Shown one piece after another: positions 41,937 to 50,889 of a DNA stretch of 64,000 nt. Position numbers and translations under genes: made by a program. The notes beneath the pieces are model-generated. The model did no database searches. It was not told where the DNA came from and saw nothing but the letters and a program-made list of their open reading frames with translations. The stretch's first letter is position 1; the number at the start of each line of letters is the position of its first letter. This stretch comes from Blastomonas sp. AAP53 (GTDB lineage Bacteria; Pseudomonadota; Alphaproteobacteria; Sphingomonadales; Sphingomonadaceae), in contig NZ_ANFZ01000009.1 of the NCBI RefSeq assembly GCF_000331245.1, forward strand, positions 806,001 through 870,000. The letters run 5' to 3'.

Positions 41937-44444
41937 TCACTCAGCAGGGGTGGCGGCAGCGGCGAGCGCGCCGTGGACGGCATCGACGATTTGCGCAACC
42001 GAAAACGGCTTGGGCAGGAAGTGCACCTGATCGATGGAAATGCTCTGCCGCAGCGTTTCCTCGGCATAGCCGGACATGAACAGGATCGGCAGGCCTGGCA
42101 TGCGCTTGCGCATTTCCATCGCCATGCCGGGTCCATCGAGATTGGGCATCACGACATCGCTGACCACCAGATCGAACGGCCCGCTATCGGCCAGCCGCTC
42201 CAGCCCGTCCTCGCCATCGGTGGCGGTGACAACGGTGAAGCCCTGCCGGGTAAGCGCGCGTTCGGCGACGGCACGGACCATGTCCTCGTCCTCTACCAGC
42301 AGCAGCCGGGCATTGCCCCATTGGCCGGCGCTGACCTTGACCGGCTTGCGGCTGCGCTGTTCAACCGCGCCGCCACGATAGACGGGGAAGTAGATCGAGA
42401 AGGTCGTGCCCTGCCCGGCTTCAGAATCGACGAAGACATAGCCGCCCGACTGCTTGACGATGCCATAGACGGTGGAAAGGCCCAGGCCCGTGCCCTTGCC
42501 GACATCCTTGGTGGTGTAGAACGGCTCGAAGATCCGCGCCTGCACATCGGGTGGCATGCCGACACCGCTGTCTTCGACCAGGATCGCGCTGTAATCCTCG
42601 ACCGGCAGGATATCGCTCGCCATCGCGCGTACGTCGGCGGCGGTGACCTTGCGCGTGCGGATGGTGAGCGTGCCACCGGGCGGGCGCTTGGCGAGCATCG
42701 CATCGCGCGCATTCACCGCAAGGTTCATGATCACCTGTTCGAGCTGCCCCGGATCGGCGCGCACCGGTCCCAGATTGCGGTCATGCTGCACCTCGAGCAC
42801 GATCTTCTCGCCGATGAGCCGCTTGAGCAGCTCGGACGTGTCCGAAACGATATCGGGCAGCTGCAGCACCTGCGGACGCAGCGTCTGCTGGCGCGAGAAT
42901 GCCAGCAGCTGCCGGGTCAGCGAGGCGGCGCGGTTCGAGTTGCTGCGGATCTGCTGGATGTCATCATAATCGCTGTCGCCCGGGCTGTGCCGCATCAGCA
43001 TCAGGTCGCAATGGCCGATGATCGCGGTCAACACATTGTTGAAGTCATGCGCGACGCCGCCCGCGAGCTGGCCGATCGCCTGCATCTTGCTCGCCTGCGC
43101 CACCTGCCGCTTGAGCCGGCTTTCCTCGCTGTTGTCCTTGATCGACAGCAGCACGGCGGCATCGCCCACGCCGCGCAGGCTGGCGAGCGACAGCGTCACC
43201 GGCTCGTCCGGCTGATGCCGCAGGCGCAGCGCGACATCGCCCGCCATCGCCTGCCCGCTGGCATGGCGGCGCACCGCATCGGCGAGCGCGCCCTTGTCCT
43301 CGCGGACCACCAGGTCACCGGGATAAGGCGGAAGCTCGGCCTCGCTGATCCCTGCCGCACGCAGGAAGGCATCGTTGGCAAACAGGAAGCGGCCATCGCG
43401 GTCGGTCATCGCCAGGCCCACCGGCAACAGCCCCAGCAGTGTCTGGACATAGCCAAGCGCCGTGCCCTTATCGACGCCGCTGGCGTCCTCGTCGATCAGT
43501 ACGACCAAAGCGGGCGCCTTTTCGCGCTCCGCCGGATCGGTGACATACAGCGGGTCGACCAGTGGCAGGTGGAACAGCCGCAGCGGCACGCCCTTGCGGC
43601 CTTCGCGCTCGAAATAGATGCGGTTGCGTTCATCCGCGCGCAGGAAGCTCGCGAGGTCACGCCCGACGACATTGCCCGCCTCTGCGCCGGCAGCGCGGGC
43701 GGCGAACGCGCCATTGGCGGCGCGGACGCGGCCTTCGGGGCTGATCGCTGCGGCCATGAAGCCGCCCTCTCCCAACGCACGACCGGGGCGCCCTGCCAGC
43801 ATCGTATCGGCCTCGGCAGCCAGATCGAACCTTTGTACCGGCTCGAACCGCCACAGCAGATAGTCCTGCCCCCGCCCTGCACGCTGCACCGTGGCATCGA
43901 TATGCGTACCCGATGCGATCAGGCCGGTTGCACTGCCCTGTCCATCGCGCCACGCAGCGCGACCTGCCTCGGCCAGCAGGTCGCCACCCTGCCCCCCCAG
44001 CGCGAGCTTGGGCGGCACCATATCTGCACCGAATTGATCGATGAACCGCTGGTTGGCGCAGATCATCCGCCCGGCCTCGTCGGTGATGGCGATCGCAATC
44101 AGCGGATGGTCGGTGGCGGCATGCGTAACGGACCAATCCGGAAGCACCCGCTGCACGCCATTGCGCGCCGGAAACTGCTGGCGCACCAGCACGATCAGCG
44201 CAGCAAGGCCGACGAGCCCGGCGGCGAACAGCGCCAGCGGGACCCAGTCACCCAGCGCCAGCCACACCAGCGCGCCACTGACCGCCAACGCGACCACGAT
44301 GATCAGCGTCGTGATGCGGGCATCGGGGACATCGCTATCAGGCAGTGCAGGCAACCATTCCGGCCAATCAAGGTCAGGTCGGGCACGGGTGGTGGTCAAG
44401 GTCGTCGGATCCCCCTGGCGTGGCAATCGAGCCAGCCTTTTCAA
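41937..44444 (-). CDS. cckA: Hybrid histidine kinase CckA
   Basis: CckA is the top kinase of the ChpT-CtrA/CpdR phosphorelay that controls the alphaproteobacterial cell cycle. The 835-residue protein has two membrane helices (about residues 44-90), then PAS-type sensor regions (about 115-440). The dimerisation and phospho-His helix is GVAHDFNNVLTAIIGHCDL, and the ATPase domain includes NLAVNARDAM, DSGVGMPPDV and KGTGLGLSTVYG. A C-terminal receiver follows with VSDVVMPNLDGPG and FLPKPF. The start is uncertain: TTG at 44444 or a TTG about 15 codons downstream. It is flanked by DUF2062 upstream and a receiver gene downstream. Confidence 0.92.
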   Translation of the reverse strand: MKRLARLPRQGDPTTLTTTRARPDLDWPEWLPALPDSDVPDARITTLIIVVALAVSGALVWLALGDWVPLALFAAGLVGLAALIVLVRQQFPARNGVQRVLPDWSVTHAATDHPLIAIAITDEAGRMICANQRFIDQFGADMVPPKLALGGQGGDLLAEAGRAAWRDGQGSATGLIASGTHIDATVQRAGRGQDYLLWRFEPVQRFDLAAEADTMLAGRPGRALGEGGFMAAAISPEGRVRAANGAFAARAAGAEAGNVVGRDLASFLRADERNRIYFEREGRKGVPLRLFHLPLVDPLYVTDPAEREKAPALVVLIDEDASGVDKGTALGYVQTLLGLLPVGLAMTDRDGRFLFANDAFLRAAGISEAELPPYPGDLVVREDKGALADAVRRHASGQAMAGDVALRLRHQPDEPVTLSLASLRGVGDAAVLLSIKDNSEESRLKRQVAQASKMQAIGQLAGGVAHDFNNVLTAIIGHCDLMLMRHSPGDSDYDDIQQIRSNSNRAASLTRQLLAFSRQQTLRPQVLQLPDIVSDTSELLKRLIGEKIVLEVQHDRNLGPVRADPGQLEQVIMNLAVNARDAMLAKRPPGGTLTIRTRKVTAADVRAMASDILPVEDYSAILVEDSGVGMPPDVQARIFEPFYTTKDVGKGTGLGLSTVYGIVKQSGGYVFVDSEAGQGTTFSIYFPVYRGGAVEQRSRKPVKVSAGQWGNARLLLVEDEDMVRAVAERALTRQGFTVVTATDGEDGLERLADSGPFDLVVSDVVMPNLDGPGMAMEMRKRMPGLPILFMSGYAEETLRQSISIDQVHFLPKPFSVAQIVDAVHGALAAAATPAE

Positions 44445-44514
44445 TAGATCGACGCTAGCGCAAAGTTATCCGCGTTACAAATTGCAGTTGCGCGAAATAG
44501 AAGCCCTTCTGCGG

Positions 44515-45069
44515 TCAGGGGTGCCGCAGTCGCGCCAGCCTGCGACGGCGCTTGCCTGCAATCCACACGCGCCAGCCGACAGCACTGGCGACATAGCCGA
44601 CCGCCGCGAGCACGACGGCGAGCACAACCAGGCCGAACGCGGTGATCGATGCAGCGCCGGTCAGCCAACCCATCCAGGTTTCGACCTGCGGCTGGTTGAG
44701 CGCGGTGGCGACCGGCTGGCCAAAGGTATTGGCATCGATGCGCAGAATGAAACTGCCGACATGATAGCTCGCCAGCCAGAACAGCGGGGTGGTGAACGGA
44801 TTGGTGATGAAGGTCGTCAACGCCGCCACCGGAACGTTGGCGCGCACCGGCAGTGCCAGCAGGGCAGCGGCGAAGATCTGACCCAATGGAATGATCACGC
44901 CGACCAGCACACCCAGCGCCACACCCCGCGGCACCGAGCGCCGGGTGAAACGCCACAGTTCAGAGCGCAGCACCCGCGCGGCGAAGGGCTTGATGAAGCG
45001 GTTCTGCTCCATGCTCTCGCGCGTCGGCATGTTGCGCCCTACCCAGCGGGTGAAACGGCCTTCCGTCAA
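44515..45069 (-). CDS. DUF2062 membrane protein
   Basis: The roughly 184-residue protein has the DUF2062 core: basic N-terminus FTRRSVPRGVALGVLVG, then VPVAALTTFITNPFTTPLFW, with four hydrophobic segments and a basic tail GKRRRRLARLRHP. The family has no agreed function. The TTG at 45069 has AAGGG about 8 bases upstream; an alternative TTG lies two codons earlier, and an internal ATG occurs at about residue 15. It precedes cckA by 70 bases on the same strand, an arrangement that may be an operon. Confidence 0.82.
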   Translation of the reverse strand: MTEGRFTRWVGRNMPTRESMEQNRFIKPFAARVLRSELWRFTRRSVPRGVALGVLVGVIIPLGQIFAAALLALPVRANVPVAALTTFITNPFTTPLFWLASYHVGSFILRIDANTFGQPVATALNQPQVETWMGWLTGAASITAFGLVVLAVVLAAVGYVASAVGWRVWIAGKRRRRLARLRHP

Positions 45070-45157
45070 TTCCAAACCCTTATGCCCTTTGCTGCCCGCA
45101 TGACGCGGCAGGGCTCATGTGGGAGCGCCGCCACAAATCGCCATAGCCTCATGCGGA

Positions 45158-45172
45158 TTAAAACGACGTTGA
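45158..45172. promoter_or_regulatory. CtrA-like half-perfect site upstream of DUF2062-cckA
   Basis: TTAAAACGACGTTGA matches TTAA-N7-TTAA with one mismatch. It lies about 90 bases before the DUF2062 start in the 233-base gap behind smpB. The same gap contains the palindrome ATTCGAATTCGAAT and the inverted pair GCGTTA/TAACGC. No gene is supported there. The site could let CtrA act on the cckA operon, but a chance match is likely. Confidence 0.25.
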
Positions 45173-45308
45173 CCCAGATTCGAATTCGAATCAGGCTGAC
45201 AGCGCGTTAGAGCATTCATGTTAACGCACCAGCGTGATCTGGAGCACGCCCCTGGTACGAAACGACGGGTTTATTCGACGATCGGAGCCCGGACGCCGAA
45301 ATCGCCGC

Positions 45309-45791
45309 CTAGCCCTTGTCGCGCATGATCCGGCCCTGTTCGCGCTTCCATTCGCGGTCCTTGGTCGCTGCGCGCTTGTCGGGGGCCTTCTTGCCCTTGG
45401 CGAGCGCAAGTTCGACCTTGGCGCGGCCACGGCCGTTGAAGAACACGGACAGCGGCACCAGGGTCATCCCCTGACGGTTGACCGCACCGTGCAGCTTGGC
45501 GATCTCGCGCGCGTGCAGCAGCAGCTTGCGCGGGCGCCGGGGCTCGTGGTTCTCGCGATTGCCGTGGCTGTATTCCGGGATGTTAGAGTTGATCAGCCAG
45601 ACCTGCTCGTCCTTGATCTCGGCATAGCTTTCCGCAATCGTGCCCTCGCCAAAACGCAGCGATTTGACCTCGGTACCCGTAAGCGCGATGCCGGCTTCGT
45701 AGACCGTATCGATGGCATAATCGTAGCGCGCGCGCCGGTTCTCGGCGACGGTCTTTTTCTTGTCGAACGTCTCGGGCTTGGGCCGCGCCAT
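45309..45791 (-). CDS. smpB: SsrA-binding protein SmpB
   Basis: SmpB carries tmRNA to stalled ribosomes for trans-translation. The 160-residue protein has [30 protein letters not shown], and the C-terminal basic tail with [17 protein letters not shown]. The length is normal. Its ATG overlaps the dapA stop by one base (TGATG), so the pair is translationally coupled. The tmRNA gene is not in the window. Confidence 0.96.
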   Translation of the reverse strand: MARPKPETFDKKKTVAENRRARYDYAIDTVYEAGIALTGTEVKSLRFGEGTIAESYAEIKDEQVWLINSNIPEYSHGNRENHEPRRPRKLLLHAREIAKLHGAVNRQGMTLVPLSVFFNGRGRAKVELALAKGKKAPDKRAATKDREWKREQGRIMRDKG

Positions 45792-46666
45792 CAAATAAGC
45801 CCTGCATGGACAAGCGCAGCGTCGACCGCCTTGCGGCTCTTCTTGTCGGGCGGGGTCATCGGCAGCCGCAGATCGGGGAGGAAATCGGGGCGGACGCGGT
45901 TGAGCGCGTACTTCACCGGGCCCGGCGAGGCATCGGAGAACATCGCCGAATGCAGCGGATAAAGCCTGTCATTGAGCGCCAGCGCTGCCTTGTAGTCACC
46001 CTTGGCCAGAGCCGCCTGAAACTGCGCGCACAAAGCCGGAGCGACATTCGCCGTCACCGAAATGCAGCCGACGCCGCCCATCGCGCGGTGGCCGAGAGCC
46101 AGTTCATCGTTGCCGGACATCTGGCAGAATTTCTTGCCGCACTGCGCGCGCTGCGCGCTCACGCGCTCGAGGTCGCCGGTCGCGTCCTTGACGCCGATAA
46201 TCGTGGGGAAGCGCGACAGCTTGGCCATCGTCTCCACCTTGATGTCGGTAACGGTGCGTGCGGGCACGTTATACAGCAGGATAGGCAAGTCGCACGCCTC
46301 GGTGAGCGCCTTGAAATGCGCGCGCACGCCGTCCTGGCCGGGTCGGTTGTAATAGGGCGGCACGACCAGGGCGGCGGTGGCGCCGGCGGCCTTGGCATTG
46401 TGCATATGGCCGATCGCGACCTGCGTATCGTTGGAACCGCAGCCGGCAATCACCGGCACGCGCCCGGCGGCCTGCTCGACACAGACGCGCACGACATAAT
46501 CATGCTCCTCGATCGACATCGTCGCTGCTTCTCCGGTGGTACCGCATGGGACCAGACCGGAACTGCCGTTCTCGATCTGCCAGTCGATCAACGCACGAAA
46601 TGCGGACTCGTCAAACGCTCCGTCGCGGAATGGGGTCGCAAGAGCCGGAATTGAGCCGGAAAACAT
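45791..46666 (-). CDS. dapA: 4-hydroxy-tetrahydrodipicolinate synthase
   Basis: DapA condenses pyruvate with aspartate semialdehyde in lysine and diaminopimelate synthesis. The 291-residue TIM-barrel protein has [24 protein letters not shown] with the catalytic Tyr, YNVPART, and the Schiff-base Lys in [14 protein letters not shown] near residue 160. AAAGGAG lies 8 bases before the ATG. It is divergent from the lytic transglycosylase gene, so two cell-wall genes may share a promoter region. Confidence 0.96.
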   Translation of the reverse strand: MFSGSIPALATPFRDGAFDESAFRALIDWQIENGSSGLVPCGTTGEAATMSIEEHDYVVRVCVEQAAGRVPVIAGCGSNDTQVAIGHMHNAKAAGATAALVVPPYYNRPGQDGVRAHFKALTEACDLPILLYNVPARTVTDIKVETMAKLSRFPTIIGVKDATGDLERVSAQRAQCGKKFCQMSGNDELALGHRAMGGVGCISVTANVAPALCAQFQAALAKGDYKAALALNDRLYPLHSAMFSDASPGPVKYALNRVRPDFLPDLRLPMTPPDKKSRKAVDAALVHAGLI

Positions 46667-46762
46667 CGGGTAGCTCCTTTACCTCGCCCGCAAATCAGGC
46701 AAGAACGAATGTTTGTAGACACGCTCGCGTGTTCAGCGCCTGATAAGGATCGAAAGCGCATC

Positions 46763-48823
46763 ATGTCCAGCATGGTTTCTCGAATTGCTATCGCGCGCAG
46801 CACTGCCGCTCTCCTCGCCCTGCCGTTGCTCGGCGTCCCTGCCGCCTGCCTGGCCAGCGACCAGGCATCGGATTATACCAATGCCAGCGCGCCGATCAGC
46901 CGCAGCGGCGATGGCAGCGACTGGGACAGGGCGCGTGCGCAGTTGTTACAATCAATGCCCGCCGATCTGTCGGGTACGATCGCCAACTGGCGTTCGCTGA
47001 CGACGACACCGAACAATTACACGTTCTCCACCTTCGCCAGCTTCCTGATCTCGAACCCCGGCTGGCCCGATGAAGACAAGCTGCGCCGCAATGCCGAACA
47101 GGCGTTGGGCATCAGCCCGTCGTCGCCGCAGGAGGTGGTCTCGTATTTCTCGCGCTTCCCGCCGCTGACCAATGTCGGCCGCGCGCGCCATGCCGTCGCG
47201 CTCGACGCGATGGGCCAGCGCGAAGCAGCGCAGGCCGAGGCGATCAGGGCATGGCGCGCGGGCACGATGATGCCCGAGGACAAGATGCAGCTGTTCAGCC
47301 GCTTCGGCACCAGCTTTGGCATCGCGGATCACGACGCGCGCATGGATGCACTGCTCTGGGCCAAGGCAACACCCGATGCCGAAGAACAGTTCGGCTTCGT
47401 CTCGCCTGGCCGCCGGGCGGTGTTCGCGGCACGACTGGCGATGCTCAAGGGCCTGCCCGATGCCGACGCACTCGCGGGGTCTTTGGGTGCAGAGGCCATG
47501 CTCGACGCAGGCTATATCGCCCAGCGCGCCAAGCGGATGGTCGATACTGGCAACTGGGGTGCAGCGCGCGCGATGCTCGCCAGCCGCCCACCGCTGCAAT
47601 ATCGCCCGGTGAATGCCGAAAGCTGGTACGAACTGCTACTGGCGCAGGCACGAGGCGCGAACAACGACAGCCAATATGCGCTGGCTTTCGACATCGCCTC
47701 CAAGATCGATGACGCCTTCCCTGCCGGCCACGACATCTCGGACGAAAGTCTGGGCGTGCGCGATGATTACACCAGCCTTGCCTGGCTGGCGGGCACTCTA
47801 GCGCTTCAGAACCTGGGCCGCCCGCGCGATGCCATCGGCATGTTCGCGCGCTATGGCGGCGGTGCGCGCACCCCGCAGACCCGGTCGAAGGGCTTCTATT
47901 GGGCGGGCCGCGCGGCAGCGATCGCGGGCGATGCTGGCGAAGCAAATCGCTATTTCGAAATGGCGGCAGCCTATCCTGATCATTATTACGGCCAGCTGGC
48001 GACCGAACGGCTGGGCCGCGAAATACCACCCTTTGCCGAGGCTCCGCGCGTGCAGGTCAGCGCCGTCGATCGCGGGCGGTTCAACGCCAGCACGCTGGTA
48101 CAGGCAGCACAGGTGATTTCGCGCAGCGGTGACTGGCCGACGCAGCGGCGCTTCTTCGGAGCGGTGGCCGCCTCCGCCAGGACGCCGCAAGAGCATGTGA
48201 TGGCCGCCGAACTCGCACGGCAGATCGGCCGGCGTGACCTTGCCGTCATCGTCGGCCAGTCGGCGCGCACCAATGGCGTCGATGATCTGCAATCGCTCGC
48301 CTTCCCGCAGATGCCGGTGCCACCGGGTTTCCAGAACAACTGGACGATGATCCACGCGATCACCCGGCAGGAAAGCCAGTATGCGCAGAACGCCGTCAGC
48401 CATGCGGGTGCGCGCGGCCTGATGCAGCTGATGCCGGGCACGGCGCGCGAACAGGCGGGCAAGATGGGGCTGAGCTATTCGATCGGCGCCCTGACCGACG
48501 ATACGCAGTACAACATCCAGCTGGGTGCGGGCTATTTCAGTCGCATGATGGACTATTTCGGCGGCAGCTATCCGCTCGCGGTAGCAGCATACAACGCCGG
48601 TCCCGGCAACGTGAACAAATGGCTGCGCGCCAATGGCGACCCGCGCATGGGCGGCATCGACATCGTCGAATGGGTCGAGAAGATTCCGATCTTCGAGACC
48701 AAGAACTATGTCCAGCGCGTGCTCGAAAACGCCGTGGTCTATGACGTGATGCACCCGGAGCGCGCCAACATGCGCGGTGCCAACAAGCTGAGCCGCTATC
48801 TGGGCAAGAACACGCCGGGCTGA
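46763..48823 (+). CDS. Soluble lytic murein transglycosylase (Slt70-like)
   Basis: The enzyme cleaves peptidoglycan glycan strands in the periplasm. The 686-residue precursor has a signal peptide (VSRIAIARSTAALLALPLLG, cleaved near LAS-D) and a long alpha-helical superhelical U-domain to about residue 500. The SLT catalytic domain follows, with the acid Glu in ITRQESQYAQNAVS near 530, GARGLMQLMPGTA and AVAAYNAGPGNVNKWL. The ATG at 46763 has AAGGAT 12 bases upstream; the next Met, three codons later, is an alternative. It is divergent from dapA. Confidence 0.93.
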   Translation: MSSMVSRIAIARSTAALLALPLLGVPAACLASDQASDYTNASAPISRSGDGSDWDRARAQLLQSMPADLSGTIANWRSLTTTPNNYTFSTFASFLISNPGWPDEDKLRRNAEQALGISPSSPQEVVSYFSRFPPLTNVGRARHAVALDAMGQREAAQAEAIRAWRAGTMMPEDKMQLFSRFGTSFGIADHDARMDALLWAKATPDAEEQFGFVSPGRRAVFAARLAMLKGLPDADALAGSLGAEAMLDAGYIAQRAKRMVDTGNWGAARAMLASRPPLQYRPVNAESWYELLLAQARGANNDSQYALAFDIASKIDDAFPAGHDISDESLGVRDDYTSLAWLAGTLALQNLGRPRDAIGMFARYGGGARTPQTRSKGFYWAGRAAAIAGDAGEANRYFEMAAAYPDHYYGQLATERLGREIPPFAEAPRVQVSAVDRGRFNASTLVQAAQVISRSGDWPTQRRFFGAVAASARTPQEHVMAAELARQIGRRDLAVIVGQSARTNGVDDLQSLAFPQMPVPPGFQNNWTMIHAITRQESQYAQNAVSHAGARGLMQLMPGTAREQAGKMGLSYSIGALTDDTQYNIQLGAGYFSRMMDYFGGSYPLAVAAYNAGPGNVNKWLRANGDPRMGGIDIVEWVEKIPIFETKNYVQRVLENAVVYDVMHPERANMRGANKLSRYLGKNTPG

Positions 48824-48859
48824 TGTAAACCACGAAAATTGACGCTATGGGCTGTGCGC

Positions 48860-49339
48860 ATGGACCGTCCGAACCACATCACCCCGCAAGGCTATGCCGC
48901 ACTCAAGGCGCGCTACGACCATCTGCTCGGCACAGAACGCCCCGCGATCGTCGAGATCGTCAGCTGGGCGGCGGGCAATGGCGACCGCAGCGAGAACGGC
49001 GATTACCTGTACGGCCGCAAGCGGATGCGCGAGATCGACCGCGAACTGAACCGGCTGGCGCGCAAGATGAAGGCGGCGCGGGTGATCGATCCTGCCGCAC
49101 AGACCGACCGGAGCAAGGTCTGGTTCGGGGCCGAGGTCGAGATCGCCGATGAAGACGACAACCGCCGCACCCTCATCCTCGTCGGCGATGACGAGCAGGA
49201 TGCAGGCGCGGGCCGGATCGGCTGGAACTCCCCCCTCGCCCGCGCGCTGCGCGGTGCCAGCATCAGCGACCTGCGCACGGTGACATTGCCGGGCGGAACC
49301 AAGGAATGGGAAGTGACGGCGATCACCTATCCCGGTTGA
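48860..49339 (+). CDS. greB: Transcription elongation factor GreB
   Basis: Gre factors rescue backtracked RNA polymerase by stimulating transcript cleavage. The 159-residue protein has the coiled-coil tip with GDRSENGDYLYGRKRMREID near residue 45, which is the GreB-type signature, and a C-terminal FKBP-like domain. The ATG at 48860 is chosen over one 21 bases upstream because it starts the conserved N-terminus. It is convergent with the aldehyde dehydrogenase gene, with 4 bases between stops. Confidence 0.93.
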   Translation: MDRPNHITPQGYAALKARYDHLLGTERPAIVEIVSWAAGNGDRSENGDYLYGRKRMREIDRELNRLARKMKAARVIDPAAQTDRSKVWFGAEVEIADEDDNRRTLILVGDDEQDAGAGRIGWNSPLARALRGASISDLRTVTLPGGTKEWEVTAITYPG

Positions 49340-49343
49340 GCGG

Positions 49344-50777
49344 CTACTGGCCCCGGATCAGCAGATTGCGGATCTCGGTCATGTCTTCCATCGCAAAGCG
49401 GATGCCTTCGCGGCCAAGGCCCGAATCCTTCACCCCGCCATAAGGCATGTTGTCGATACGAAAGCTGGGGACGTCGTTGATGACGACACCACCGACATCG
49501 AGATAATCCCAGCAATCGAACATCTTGAACAGGTCGCGGGTGAACACGCCCGCCTGCAGGCCGAACTTGCTGTTGTTGACCTCGGCCATCGCGTCGCCGA
49601 AATCGGTGAACTTGGACAGCACCGCGACCGGGCCGAAGGCCTCTTCGGTGACGATCTTGGCCTCGTGCGGCACGTTCTCCAGCAAGGTCGCCTCGAGCAT
49701 CGCGCCATCGCGCTTGCCGCCGCACAGCAATGTGCCGCCCAGCGACACGGCTTCCTGCACCCAGCCATCCAGGCGGCTCGCCTCTTTCTCATGGATCATC
49801 GGACCGATGAAGGTGTCGCGGTCCTTGGGGTCGCCCGAAACCAGCGTCCTGGCCTTGGCGACGAGCATGTCGCGGAAGGTGTCGTAGACATCGGCATGGA
49901 TCAGGATGCGCTGCACCCCGATGCAGCTCTGGCCCGACTGGTAGAACGCACCGAAGATCACGCGTTCCATCGCGTCCTGCAGGTTGGCGTCTGCATCGAT
50001 GATCACCGCAGCATTGCCGCCCAGCTCGAGCACGACCTTCTTCTTGCCGCAGCGCGCCTTCAGGTCCCAGCCCACATCGGGCGAGCCGGTGAACGACAGC
50101 AGCTTGAGCCGGTCATCAGTGGTAAACAGGTCCGCGCCATCACGGCTGGCGGGCAGGATCGAGAACGCGCCCTTGGGCAGGTTCGTCTCGGCGAGCACCT
50201 CGCCCATGATGATCGCACCCAGCGGCGTACGGCTGGCCGGCTTCATCACGAACGGGCAGCCGACGGCAATCGCGGGCGCGATCTTGTGCGCGGCCAGGTT
50301 CAGCGGGAAGTTGAACGGCGAAATGAACGAGCACGGGCCGATCGGCACGCGCTTCCACATGCCGCGATAGCCCTTGGCGCGCGGGCTGATGTCCATCGTC
50401 TGGACCTCGCCCGTCATCCGCACCGATTCCTCAGCGGCGATGCGAAAGGTGTCGATCAGTCGGCTGACCTCGCCTTCGCTGTCCTTGATCGGCTTGCCCG
50501 CCTCGATGCACAGGGCATAGGCCAGTTCTTCGGACCGCTCCTTGAAGCGGGTGACGCAGTGGTTCAGCACTTCCTGCCGCTCGTAGCTCGGCATCCGCGC
50601 CATCGGCTCTGCCGCCTCGACCGCGCCTGCAATCGCAGCATCGATCGTCGCGGCATCGGCCTGCGCGACGCGAAACGCGACCTCGCCGGTGAACTTGTCG
50701 GTCACCTCCAGATCGGTGTTCGGCTGCTGCGCCTCGTTGTTCAGGTAAAGCGGATAGACGGATTTGAGGCTGGTCAT
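49344..50777 (-). CDS. NAD(P)-dependent aldehyde dehydrogenase
   Basis: The 477-residue protein is a standard ALDH: FISPFNFPLNLAAHKIAPA, SFTGSPDVGWDL, the general base Glu in LELGGNA near residue 250, and the nucleophile Cys in GQSCIGVQR near 285. The substrate is not clear; the closest feel is to lactaldehyde or glyceraldehyde-type enzymes of the family. The ATG at 50777 follows a GGAG by 6 bases. The gene upstream on the same strand encodes a TPP-dependent acetolactate-synthase-like enzyme, with a palindromic repeat between them, which suggests a shared small-molecule pathway. Confidence 0.9.
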   Translation of the reverse strand: MTSLKSVYPLYLNNEAQQPNTDLEVTDKFTGEVAFRVAQADAATIDAAIAGAVEAAEPMARMPSYERQEVLNHCVTRFKERSEELAYALCIEAGKPIKDSEGEVSRLIDTFRIAAEESVRMTGEVQTMDISPRAKGYRGMWKRVPIGPCSFISPFNFPLNLAAHKIAPAIAVGCPFVMKPASRTPLGAIIMGEVLAETNLPKGAFSILPASRDGADLFTTDDRLKLLSFTGSPDVGWDLKARCGKKKVVLELGGNAAVIIDADANLQDAMERVIFGAFYQSGQSCIGVQRILIHADVYDTFRDMLVAKARTLVSGDPKDRDTFIGPMIHEKEASRLDGWVQEAVSLGGTLLCGGKRDGAMLEATLLENVPHEAKIVTEEAFGPVAVLSKFTDFGDAMAEVNNSKFGLQAGVFTRDLFKMFDCWDYLDVGGVVINDVPSFRIDNMPYGGVKDSGLGREGIRFAMEDMTEIRNLLIRGQ

Positions 50778-50789
50778 AAACAACTCCAT

Positions 50790-50881
50790 CCCCTCCCCTT
50801 TAGGGGAGGGGCAAGGGGTGGGGCCGGAACAAGGAGCGGAGCTTCATTCCCCACTCCAACCCCTCCCCTAAAGGGTAGGGG
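50790..50881. repeat. Palindromic repeat pair between two same-strand genes
   Basis: CCCCTCCCCTTTAGGGGAGG starts the left arm and the inverse ends near CCCCTAAAGGGTAGGGG. Each arm is a hairpin and the two are inverted relative to each other across about 40 bases. It resembles the element at 18515-18639 and may stabilise or end the upstream acetolactate-synthase transcript. Confidence 0.7.
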
Positions 50882-50889
50882 TTCAGTCA

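Noticed and set aside
41550-44447. Nearly 1-kilocodon plus-strand frame opposite cckA
   Set aside because: It mirrors the cckA codon pattern; the minus-strand reading has all kinase motifs.
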